Shown in pieces: positions 1-9,476 of a DNA stretch of 64,000 nt. A program made the position numbers and the translations under genes. The stretch is from Sparassis latifolia (Eukaryota; Basidiomycota; Agaricomycetes; Polyporales; Sparassidaceae): NCBI GenBank assembly GCA_018466975.1, contig CM031556.1, positions 3,162,001 to 3,226,000 of the forward strand. The letters run 5' to 3'. The stretch's first letter is position 1, and each line of letters begins with the position of its first letter. The notes beneath the pieces were generated by a model. It had not been told where the DNA came from. It ran no database searches and worked only from the letters and a program-made list of their open reading frames with translations.

Positions 1-1843
1 TCTTTCCATGCTACATGGGACGCCCCAACTTCCACGCCTTCTGAGCCCGTCAGGCTTGGTGCCGATGCGGCACTCGCCCGACTACTCGAACTGGGGTGCA
101 AGCTTGCGACAAAGGAGTGGACCGACAACCACTGGGGCTTGATCCTGTGGAAGCTCGCCGGTATGGTCTGCATGAATCCAGAGCACGAAGATAACCCAGA
201 CGAGAGAAGGTGGTGCTTTGAGGAAGTTGTGAAGCAGCTGCTCTATAGGCAAGGAAACATTTCTACGCATCGCACGCACGTGCCACTCATACTGATCGAC
301 CCGTAGGTACGAGCGCGAGCTGCATGGTGGCACGCGGCCTCCGCTGCGGCTCATAACGACGCACGACGCGAACCCGTCGTGCCCTATGGTTCTCTGCGTG
401 TCCAACGTACTGTGGTCCCCGGCAGGCATGGCGGACGACGGCACACCCATTGAGCCATACCCCGAGCTGGAGGTGACAGATGGGTGGTACAGGCTGCGTG
501 CCGTTGTCGACGCTCCGCTTGAGCGCGCGATCCGCCGAGGCAAAATTCGCGTCGGGAGAAAGATCGCGGTCGCCAGTGCTAGAGTACGAGCTCCAGTATA
601 AACGTTCGCCCTAGAATGTCTGCTGACGGACCCGACAGCTCGTGTCAGAGCGCAAGGAGCCTGCAGAGATCTTGGAAGCGTACGACTCAATGACATTGCG
701 GCTGTCTGGTAATTCGTGTAATCTAGCGCCTTGGCATGCGAGGCTGGGCTTTGTGAAAACCCCCTTCGTTGCTACGCTGGATAAACTGACATCTGACGGC
801 GGAAATGTCACCCTTATGGACCTTGAAGTCATCAAAGTGAGTTCTGGCATATACACAGTTACCAGCAGCAGCTTAAGCTGCCGCACAGGCCTACCCCATC
901 GCATACATAGAATTCATCCAGAGAGACGGAGAGATGGACCGCGAAGGCCCGTGGTGCGAGAAGGAGGAAGCGAGGCACCACCGGAACTGGGAGGTGCGTC
1001 GTGGTCGTCCCTATCCCTATTGCACGCTCAAATTTATTGCATGTACAGATACGCAGAGCAGTAGAGGAGGAGAAGCTCCAGAACGAACTCCAGAAGAAGA
1101 TCACTCTCTACGAGCGATACGCCATTCGCGCGCAACTCCATGCAGGTGGATACAGGATTCATGAATGGGGTAAGCACACTCGACGGGAGGCAGGTGCTCG
1201 TAAACGTTGACTTGGAACTCGGATACGCTTGGCGTGTTTCTGCAGAAGGAGCACCAGACAACATCGCCGACCTCTATGAGGCCCTGGAAGATCGCGAGAA
1301 TGCGAGCAAATTTATCGAAACCCTTGACAGAGGCGACGCAGCATGGCTCGCGGAGCATATCCGCACGGAGAACGAGAGGCTGGAGGAAAATATGCGGGAG
1401 GAGGTCGAGAAACAGCTCGAGGTGCGCTACATCGCCCTTGTTCGTCTACTGCGTAGATGGTGCTGATGCTTCACCAGTCCATCTGCCCGCCCCGCACCGT
1501 GAAAAGCTTCCGCGTGGTCCTCATGCGCGACGCGCGCTGGGCGAAGCGGCAGCCGCTGCGCACCGTGCAGGTCACCGTGTGGGACGTGCTCTCGCTCACC
1601 TTTGAGGAGGGTGGCCGGCCGGGCCACTTTGCTCCAGGCCAGCAGTTCTTAGTGAGTCTCGCATTATCAGTATATGGTGGATCTCACGAATCCGTGCAGG
1701 TGTCGAATCTGATGCCAAGCCAGCCGGGTGCGTGGATGGGCGTCGAGCCCGACGCTGTGGTCTACCTCACCGCGCGGAGGGACGCCCGTTGGACCCCAGT
1801 GAAGCGGCCTACTCCCAGCCCGGCTGCGTATAGTCGACCATAA
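1..1843 (+). CDS. BRH2: BRCA2/BRH2 homologue, C-terminal DNA-binding region (5' partial)
   Basis: Recombination mediator that loads Rad51 on ssDNA in homologous recombination (known for BRCA2 and Ustilago Brh2). The N-terminal part, where BRC repeats would lie, is outside the window. Exons: 1-248, 307-583, 639-836, 889-993, 1049-1169, 1246-1421, 1478-1651, 1700-1843; together 481 codons in one frame. Order seen: end of the helical domain (WTDNHWGLILWKLA), OB1 (TDGWYRLRAVVDAPLERAI, then the SDGGNV signature that marks BRCA2 OB1), a charged helical tower-like segment of about 100 residues encoded by 1049-1421, then OB2 (PPRTVKSFRVVLMRDARW). Intron 249-306 starts with GC (AG/GCAAGG) rather than GT. 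Intron 1422-1477 uses the acceptor CACCAG; an alternative acceptor at 1456 would give a 35-bp intron. The gene runs toward the MPP alpha gene, whose stop is 170 bp away. Confidence 0.9.
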
Positions 1844-2013
1844 TAGCCTGCTAAATTAGCTTACCATGCATACACTCGTTCTTGGAGGCATGCTCCACTT
1901 TATTACCTGGATGTTGTATTGCAATAGCTTTGCGAAATACGTTATATCTTGTAGTAGTCAAAGCACAGCACGATCCGAAACCTCATCATTGCATCTCCCG
2001 GCGGCCTCACGCC

Positions 2014-3814
2014 TCACGCGCCGCCGAGCCCGTACTTGCGCAGCACTCCGCGCCAGTCGCCGGTATCCTCGTGGCCCATGCAGATCACGGTCGCCTTCTT
2101 GGCGGACTCGGGGCTGAAGATGCGGGCAGCGATGCGGCGCAGCGACTCCGAAGTCACTTCGTCGATCCTGTCGCACATCTCCGATACGGGTACCTTGCGG
2201 TCGTGTACGAGGATCTGCAGGATCACAAGGGAGAACACAAATGATGTCAGGACGCCGATTCCGGCGCTCAGCGAGTGAAATGAGAATGCGAGGGACGCAC
2301 CTGCCGCCCTAGGTCCTCGACCTCGACAGCACGGCTCTCAAGTGCCATCATGAGGCTTGACTTCAGCTGGTTCTTCGCGCGGGACAGCTCGACTTTGGAC
2401 GTCGGCGTATACAGCAGGAGGCTCAGCTGGTGCGCGAGGTGCGGGAGGATCTGCGAGGGTGAGTTGCCCTGGCGGCCCGCGGCGGGGAGGAACGACGCAA
2501 AGAGCCCGAACAGCGACGAGTCTGTGTAAATATGGTGGAACGACGCGCAGTGGTCGATCTGCGGGTAGTGGTTCAGGATGTGCGTGTACAGCCGCGAGTA
2601 CATGCCCTTGCCCGGTCCGCCTGGGCACGAGGACTGATGTGAGTATATGCGGTTGTGTATGAGGATGGAAGAAGCGCACCTGCTGAGAAGCTCCCACCGC
2701 CGCCGAGTAGCACCTGCATCGTCGCGAGCGTGTAGACGTCATCATCATGGATGCCCACGCCCTCGAACGCTAGATATACGTGGTTGAACTCCGACGTCCG
2801 GTTGCGGATGAATCGGTGTCCGCCTGTATACGTCGAATACAAACCCGGCGTCAAGTTCAGCATCGAATTCGGCGGTGCCGGCTCCGCGCCAATGACAGAG
2901 GACAGAGGGTACAAATACGACGCAGCACGGGTGAGGGACTTGTACAGGGATGGGGAGGACGACGGTAGGAGCTGCGAGGGCACCGGCTGTGGAGGCGAGT
3001 TCGGGCGGGAGGAGACCGTCTGCGGCTGTGGGGCTGGCGCCGGGACGTACTTTAGCGAAGAAAAGTGGTTCTCCGCGAGCTCGACGAGCTCCTCGTGCGG
3101 CATGCCTGCGCCCGCGATGACCATACGCTCTGGGCGGTACCACTCCTGCATGAACGCGCGCATGGTCGGCTCGTCGATGAGGTCGATGCGCTCATCGGGG
3201 CACAGGAGCGGGTTCCCGAGGGTTTTCCCATCGTAGGCGACCTCGTGGAGGACCTCAGGTAGGATCATCTCGGGCTTGGCGCTGACCTCACGGAGCTCGT
3301 AGCGAGCGGCCTCGCGCTGGGCGGCAAGCTCCTCGGGGAGAAAAGAGGGATTAAGAACGGTGTCGGCGATGAGGGACATGGCAAGGGGAGTGCCTTTGTG
3401 AAAATGGGAGGATTGGTACATGATGGACTCGCGCGAGGAGGAGCACATAATCTGGCCGCCCAGCTTGTCTATGGCAGAGGACATTTCGGCGTCGGAGCGC
3501 AGGCTGGTCGTCTGACATGGATTGGTGAGTGTATTGCTGAAATAAACGGAGGGACATACTTTGAAAGCCATACGGTCGAGAAAATGGCTGACTCCTGACG
3601 TCGCAGGGGACTCATAACGAGAGCCTGTGTCGACATAGAGGCCGACGGAGGAAAAGTACCCAGGAGTGGATTCTGTTGCCACACGGATTTTATTGGGTAA
3701 GGTTGTAATCTGTACAGGTGAATTTGAGATGGTGGAAAAGTCACGGAGATGTCTGCGCCTGAGTCCGCTACGCAGGAGTGAAGTTGGTGGCCTCTTCATT
3801 GCCGTTTCAGTCAA
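2014..3814 (-). CDS. MAS2: Mitochondrial processing peptidase alpha subunit
   Basis: Non-catalytic, presequence-recognising subunit of the matrix MPP heterodimer that removes mitochondrial targeting peptides. Exons (minus): 3814-3560, 3511-2680, 2620-2301, 2214-2014; 535 residues, usual for the family. An arginine-rich N-terminus looks like a matrix targeting signal. The M16 motif position reads HFLDR instead of the zinc-binding HxxEH, which identifies alpha rather than beta. The glycine-rich substrate loop [20 protein letters not shown] is rebuilt across intron 2621-2679. Downstream blocks (MPAEELAAQ-like region read as LPEELAAQREAARYELREV, and LGNPLLCP) match yeast Mas2 strongly. A Pro/Ser-rich insert of about 60 residues lies between the two M16 halves. 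Intron 3512-3559 is 48 bp and stop-free, so it could be mistaken for coding sequence. Confidence 0.95.
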
Positions 3815-3902
3815 AGGCGCATAGGCGGGACCGTCGAGCGTATAAGCATTAGCAAGTCAGGTGGCTGGGTAAAAAAAGGAAAACGGATTGCAGAATAACC
3901 AA

Positions 3903-3996
3903 AGGCCTCAGCGTGGTTCGAACACGCGACCGCACGATAACATATTGTATGTCTCAATTACTGCAATCGTGTGCTCTACCACTGAGCTATAAGGCC
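3903..3996 (-). tRNA. tRNA-Cys: tRNA-Cys(GCA) with a 22-nt intron
   Basis: On the minus strand a full cloverleaf folds: 7-bp acceptor stem (GGCCTTA with TGAGGCC), D arm GCTC-AGTGGTA-GAGC, anticodon stem CACGA/TCGTG, T arm GCGTG-TTCGAAC-CACGC. The anticodon loop is TTGCAGA once a 22-nt intron (plus-strand 3939-3960) is removed at the canonical site after position 37, giving anticodon GCA. The discriminator base is T, as expected for tRNA-Cys. The mature length is 72 nt plus CCA. Confidence 0.93.
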
Positions 3997-4097
3997 ACTG
4001 TGCACTTGGTGAGAAGATAACATTATTTCCACAGCTAGACCCGTGAGCGGCGAGACGGTTAAGTGAAGAGCGGACGACGAGGACGGTCTCTGGTGCG

Positions 4098-5399
4098 ATG
4101 AGCTTCACGAACGCGTCAGGCCTGTTGTCTCCTCAGTTCTGGGGCCCAGTCACCGCAACCCTCGATTGGTGCGAGGTCAGTTCTTTTCTCCTTTCCGCCT
4201 CATCTGCTCAACCTCTCCGCCCCAGGCAAACTACCAATTTTCCCGCTACGTCGCCGAGGCAGCCAACACCTTCTCAAACATCTTTACCATCGCTCTCGCC
4301 CTCTACGCTGCCATACAGGCTCGCACCGAGCAACTGCCCCCCCGCTACCTCGTCGGCTACGCGGTCTGTCACTTATCCTTCGCTGCACTGCGCCACACTG
4401 ACCCGCCAACCTGTCCGTCGGGCGCATAACCAGGGTTTCGCGCTCGTTGGCATCGGTAGCTTCATTTTCCATGCTACCCTTCTCTTTGAGGCCCAGCTCG
4501 CCGACGAGCTCCCCATGGTCTACGTCGCGAGCTACTGCTTTGCCATCCTCTTCGATAGCGCCCCCGGCTACAGCCTTCGCAACTTTCGCGCCCTCCGCGT
4601 CTACCTCGCCATGATCGCCTTCAACGTCGTCTTCACCTGGTCATAGTACGCGTTCCTCCCCTCTACCCCCGCACTCCAACCTCTGCCCGGGTTCCTCCCG
4701 CGCTTACGAGTCTCTGCTGACTGCTGATGCTATACCCGCGCAGCTACCTCTACCGCAACCCGGTCTACCACCAGTTAGTGTTCGCCACGCTCCTGCTCGG
4801 CATCATCGCCCGCACCGTCGTCCTCCTGCGCAACCCTGACATCTCCCAGCGCGTGCCCCCACAGGCCAAGTCCACGACCGCCCGCCTCTTCCGGTGGGGC
4901 GCCGCCACGTTCGCGCTCGGTTTCTTCGTCTGGAACTTGGATAATATCTTCTGCGACACGGTCACGGGATGGAAGCATAGTATCGGCTGGCCCGTGGCAT
5001 TCATATTGGAAGGTGCGTGTTTCGTTGCACACGCGACGTGCACGGAGTGGTTGATGTTCGGGCTTCAGGTCATTCGTGGTGGCATATCCTGACGGTCAGT
5101 TGGTGCATCTGATGATGCACGACGCGTCTAACCTCTCAGACAGGCCACGGGCACGTACCTGATGCTGATTGGAAACACCTGTGAGCCCAAACAGTCGTTT
5201 TCTGTCTCTTTTGCCCTGACTTCGTTCTGTAGACTTGTAAGTGGCGGCGGAAGCGGTATATCTCACCTTTGACGTGCGCGCTCATTGACACCGTCCTCGC
5301 AGTACCCTCTGCATAAAAGATGACTACCGCAACTTCGTCATCAAGCCCGTCCTGGGCATCCCCAGCATCCAGCGAGTCGCCAAGAGCAAGGCACAATAG
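4098..5399 (+). CDS. Alkaline ceramidase (YPC1/YDC1/ACER family)
   Basis: Multi-pass ER/Golgi membrane hydrolase that splits ceramide into sphingoid base and fatty acid. Exons: 4098-4175, 4226-4363, 4434-4645, 4744-5012, 5069-5094, 5144-5180, 5233-5236, 5303-5399; 286 residues. Family motifs are all present: N-Y-x-x-S-R-Y-x-A-E near residue 30, FHATLLFEAQLADELPMVY, W-N-x-D-N-x-x-C-D, and GHSWWHILTATGTYL carrying the metal-binding histidines. Several hydrophobic segments fit seven transmembrane helices. The 3' end needs a 4-nt exon (ACTT, 5233-5236): it sits between a perfect TAG acceptor and a GTAAGT donor, and without it the conserved TLCIKDDYRNF block is out of frame. Confidence 0.92.
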
Positions 5400-5844
5400 C
5401 TGGCGCACGACTCCCGCACGCCGCAGCCCATTACGGCGAGGCGGGCATTACAGGCTGCATAAATGTCAATTGAATCCTCACGAGTCACGACAAGTTACAA
5501 CACGCTACAACTATATTCGTAGAACTTACATGTCTTGCTAACGCGCTGTCTCTGAGCTGTGCTGCGCCTCTTATACGCAATAATAGTTCCCTTGGATACT
5601 TCCGAGTTGGAAGTGTTGCGGACAGTTCGTGGGTGCGAGGGATTCCACATGGAGAACCAGTGGACAAATAATGTGCGAGTAATGATGTGTGATATCGTTG
5701 TCCGGCAGCGCGTATGCGAAGCTATGAGTAGAGGTGCGGTCGTCAGTAATTACTGTCGGCGAGGAAGGTAAGTGGCAACACCGACGAAACACGCCGCAGA
5801 ACTCGCCTTTTGTAAGTTAATAATACAGTGGTAGAGTGCATCCC
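5400..5844. other. Convergent intergenic region, no gene seen
   Basis: This 445-bp stretch separates the ends of the ceramidase and EF-Ts genes. It has no long open frame and no RNA gene fold I recognise. It presumably holds both 3' UTRs. Confidence 0.6.
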
Positions 5845-6900
5845 CTATAGTGACTCGCCGACCGTCCACTTGACGAATTCCACCACCTCCACACCGGTCC
5901 CCTCCTCTCCCTCCTCCGCTACATCGTGTTCCCTCGCCCACTTGTCCAAGAACGCGCGCACGCCCAGATCGCTTCCTTCCCCGCCCCACATTGCAAACGG
6001 CTGCGCGTACAGCGCCGCCTCAGGCTCCTGTCCTTCCCGCACCCGCACGCTCTCCGTGGGGAACCCGATGATCTGGCGACCAAGCGCGCCCATGAGCTTC
6101 TCGAGGTCCGCCTGGAATCCCGGGGCAGCGAGAACCGCAGAGACCCGCGAAGACTTGAGCGCAGCGAGCGCGAGACACCCGATGCGGCCCTGGGTGTTGT
6201 CGCCCACAGACGGGTGCGCGCGCGCGGCGACGCGGAGCGCGAGCTGGGAGTCCGCGCGGGGGTCGTACAGCACGCTGTGCGCGCGGCGCAGCGCGACCTT
6301 CTCGCCGACACGGCCGATGAGGTCCTGGATCGCCGCGGCGACGGTCCCGCTCGGCGCTGGGGTGGACGCGCCGGTGTCGCGGGCGAGGAGCGGGGCGCCG
6401 AGGAGGGTGTCGAGTGGGACGGGCTGCGCGCCGGGTGCGTCGGCGAGGAAGGCGGCGGTGTGCGCGATGTCGGCGAGGAGCGTGCCGAAGAGATCGTTGC
6501 GCGCGACGAAGTCGGTCTCGCAGCTGAGCTCGACGAGCGCGGCGCGCACGCTGCCGGGCGCGCCGGGAGCGAGGACCGCGGCGCCGATGAGCCCGTCCGA
6601 CGCGATGCGGTTGGCGACCTTGGCGGCCTTTTTGGCGGCCTTGGTGGCACGGTTAGATCTGAGCCAGTCAACTGCGTCGGGGATGTGGCGGTTGGAGGCG
6701 AGGAGGGCTTCCGCGGCTTGGGTCGGGGAGACCTTGTCGCCGACCACGCTGCGGAGCGCGGCGACGAGCTCCGCGAGCGGGGTCCTGGGCGGTGCGGTCG
6801 AGTAGAGGCGGGCGGCGGCGACGACGGGAAGGGCTCTGCGGGCGACGAGGAGGCCTCTGCGGACAGCGAGGTCGGCTCTGCGGGCGGCGAGGTCGAACAT
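5845..6900 (-). CDS. TSF1: Mitochondrial elongation factor Ts
   Basis: Guanine-nucleotide exchange factor for mitochondrial EF-Tu. Single exon, 351 residues. The first about 35 residues are Arg/Ala-rich with no acidic run (MFDLAARRADLAVRRGLL), typical of a matrix presequence. The EF-Ts signature S-C-E-T-D-F-V-A-R-N-D follows the N-terminal domain, and a coiled, alanine-rich core follows that. I chose the ATG at 6898-6900; the frame continues upstream only through a TTG codon. Third-codon GC is very high, so several long antisense frames over this gene are artefacts. Divergent from NAF1 with 132 bp between starts. Confidence 0.9.
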   Translation of the reverse strand: MFDLAARRADLAVRRGLLVARRALPVVAAARLYSTAPPRTPLAELVAALRSVVGDKVSPTQAAEALLASNRHIPDAVDWLRSNRATKAAKKAAKVANRIASDGLIGAAVLAPGAPGSVRAALVELSCETDFVARNDLFGTLLADIAHTAAFLADAPGAQPVPLDTLLGAPLLARDTGASTPAPSGTVAAAIQDLIGRVGEKVALRRAHSVLYDPRADSQLALRVAARAHPSVGDNTQGRIGCLALAALKSSRVSAVLAAPGFQADLEKLMGALGRQIIGFPTESVRVREGQEPEAALYAQPFAMWGGEGSDLGVRAFLDKWAREHDVAEEGEEGTGVEVVEFVKWTVGESL

Positions 6901-7032
6901 GGCGGCGCGTCCAGAGTTTTTGCGCACGCCGATCAAATCTGAGTCCGCGCCATTTCTCTTTTGGGCAACTCCTCCCGCCCTTCGCTCCGACCAAGCTTAC
7001 GCTCGTCTACTCAAAAGTACAATACCCCCGCC
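6901..7032. promoter_or_regulatory. Divergent promoter, EF-Ts / NAF1
   Basis: Only 132 bp separate the two divergent start codons, so both promoters must lie here or overlap the 5' ends. A pyrimidine-rich run precedes the NAF1 start on the plus strand. No TATA element was seen. Confidence 0.55.
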
Positions 7033-9154
7033 ATGGCGTCTTTTCCGTTCAAGCTGCCGTCCATAATCCCCCAGGACCTCCAGTTCATCCACGAACTCGT
7101 CGGAGAGATCACTGGGACACCGCCGCCGAAACTGGCTGCTCCGCCAGACATACCACACGACCAGGAGGGCATAGAGAGCTCCGACAGCGATACTGATAGC
7201 GAGCGGGAGGTCGAGGCAGATATTCTCAATGGTCTTGACGAGGAGGGGACGTCAGAAAGCCCTGCTATGTACGTTATATCCGTGCAACCCGAAGGCTAAG
7301 TCTCACAGAGCTTGTCTGAATTTTATTAGACCTGTGCCGTCAGTATCTACTAGCGACTCCGACATCTCTGACTCTGACTCTGACATCGAGTCTAAACGTG
7401 CACGGCCTGCGCACGACAAGGCCCCGAGGTGGAAGAGCTCGACCTCGACGAGGAGGAGTCAGGTCCCGCTGTGACTGCCGATGCGCAGCTCAAGACAAAA
7501 AACGAGATCGCAGAGCCTGAGATCATCATCCCCTCTGTGGAAGAGGTCGGCCCGCAGGAGGTCCTCGAGCGCGTCGGCGAGGTGATGAGCATCGTGGACA
7601 AGGTCGTTATCGTTAGAGGCTCGGCGTCCGAGATCGCCAACAGGGCGTCGGAGAGAGCCCTCGACTCCGATACCCTTCTTGTCTTTGAGGACAGGAAGGT
7701 GCTCGGCTACGTGAGCAGCCAATTATTTGGTGGTCGTGCCTAGTTCTCATCTCGCCTGCACAGATTTACGAGACATTTGGTCCCACAAATCAACCTCTCT
7801 ACCAGGTGCGGTTTAACCAGAAATATCCGCTTGACCCAGAGAAGGTGCAAGTCTCCCGCGCGGTCTTCCACGTTCCCGAGCGCAGTCACTTCGTCTTCGT
7901 CAGACAGCTGCAGCGGCTGAAGGGTAGCGATGCCAGTAATGTCAACGACGAAGAGCCCGCTGATGACGAGATCGAATTTTCCGACGACGAGCAGGAGGCC
8001 GCCCACAAGCGTGCCGCCACGCAAAGGTCTGCCTGCCGCCCTTTTCTACCTTCCCGCTTCGTTCTTACTAATTGGTCGTGTTTTCTTAATTTACCCCCAG
8101 GCGTGAGCAGTCGCGAGGGCGCTCCCAGTCCGTGCTGTCCTCTCGACAGCCAACACCCACGCCCTCCCAGATGCGCGACCAAGACATGGTCGACGACCTC
8201 TATGGCGCCAGCCCTTACGACGAGCCAGGCACTTATAACGACATGGACTTCGGCGCAGGACCCTCCCGTCCAGCGCCAATACCCTACGACGACCCGTACT
8301 CGGACAGCTACGGCATGGAAGAGCCACAGCCCTCCTTCACCGCTCCTCCCGAAGTCTCTGATAGTCGGAGCACGATCGAGCCGCGGTCCCCCGAGCGATC
8401 TGACGGCGGTAGCTCGTTTGGCGAGACCGACCGCAGTTCCCCGCGAGGACGTGGCCGCGGGCGCAAGAAGGACGGTGCGCGCGGCGGGCCTGCATATACC
8501 GATGTCCGCGAAGAGCGCGGGCGGGGGTGGGGACGGGGACGGGGCCATGCGCGCGACCGTGCGGGGCGCCGGGGCGAGCGCGGGCGAGGACGCGGAAGGG
8601 GCAGCGGTCGGGGTTGGCCGGGGCCCGGTCACCAGCATGCGTACGCGGAGGACCGCGAGCGCAGACAACGCTCGCTGTCCCCGACGTCCCTTGCGATCGC
8701 GCGGGCGACGGGGCAGTATGCCGACGGGACCACCGTGCCGCCTGATGCGCTCCCACCGCCGCCGCCAGCTGCTGCACCGCCGCCCGCGGTGCAGGAGGGC
8801 GGGTGGTACCCACCGCCTCAGCCTCAGCAGTACCCCGCGTATCCCAGTCCGCCTCAACGTCAACATCAGCAGCAGCAACAGCATCAACAGTTTGATTCTC
8901 CGTTTACGTATCAGAACCAGTATGTGCAGCCGCATATCAACCCGCGGTTCGCGTCTGCGTTTGGCTGGGACGTGGGCTTCGCGCAGAGCGCCCAGTACGC
9001 GCCGCCGTATGGCCAAGGACATGGCTATGGCGATGTGGGTTATGGAGGAGGTGGGCAGCCATCTGGCAGCTGGAGCGATGAGTGGACTGTCGCGGGTGGC
9101 AACTCGTCCGCTGGCCGTGGAGACCCTCAGAATGGAGGGGGCTCTGGGCCGTGA
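7033..9154 (+). CDS. NAF1: NAF1, H/ACA snoRNP assembly factor
   Basis: Nuclear factor that loads the H/ACA core onto nascent snoRNAs before GAR1 replaces it. The Gar1/Naf1 beta-barrel is clear (VVIVRGSASEIANRASERAL, LLVFEDRKVLGYIYETFGPT, PLYQVRFN). It is preceded by acidic/Ser-Asp runs and followed by an RG-rich tract and a Pro/Gln-rich tail ending in Gly-rich repeats. Secure exons: 7033-7268, 7764-8026, 8101-9154, and an exon ending at 7710. The link between the exon starting at 7330 and the frame used from about 7438 is unsettled: it needs either a 38-bp intron 7398-7435 (631 residues in all), an 86-bp intron 7343-7428 (615 residues), or a frameshift. Confidence 0.88.
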
Positions 9155-9476
9155 GTTACAGTATTTCAGAGGCGACGTAAATTTTTATTTCTTGATCATG
9201 AAGACATTTGAAGGAAGAGTTATATTTTGCAAATCCCGCTGGCGACCGAGCGTCTATGGTGCACCGCCACTGGCGTTGAGTCGAAGAAGGCGATGGCCCC
9301 GGAAAATCCCAAAATGGTAAGAGTGGTTGAGCAAGAAAGTTGACAATTATACTGGAGAGCAGCTGCAGGTCGGGCCACCGACGGCCTCTTTGTCTTCCCA
9401 AGGTCTCTTCCCTCGTTCACGCCCTGTCTCCCCTCACCCACCGCTCTTTTACCTCGGTTTTTCCTGTACCACACTC
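9155..9476. other. Intergenic region, no gene seen
   Basis: 322 bp between two plus-strand genes. It holds the NAF1 3' UTR and the next promoter, with a C/T-rich run just before the start at 9477. No other feature is supported. Confidence 0.5.

Noticed and set aside
1422..1456. 35-bp intron in BRH2 ending at GCGTAG
   Set aside because: A 56-bp intron to CACCAG at 1477 has a good CTGAT branch site and keeps the frame.
5919..6942. Long overlapping frames (250-338 codons) on both strands across the EF-Ts gene
   Set aside because: High third-position GC leaves stops rare in every frame; only the EF-Ts frame carries family motifs.
8517..8640. GC-rich GGGGAC/GGGCGAG tandem-like tract
   Set aside because: It is the coding sequence of the NAF1 RG-rich region, not an independent satellite.
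7806..9320. 504-codon plus-strand and 378-codon minus-strand frames over the NAF1 3' exons
   Set aside because: They are Arg/Pro/Ala-rich shadows of the RG and Pro/Gln tracts and have no domain or splice context.
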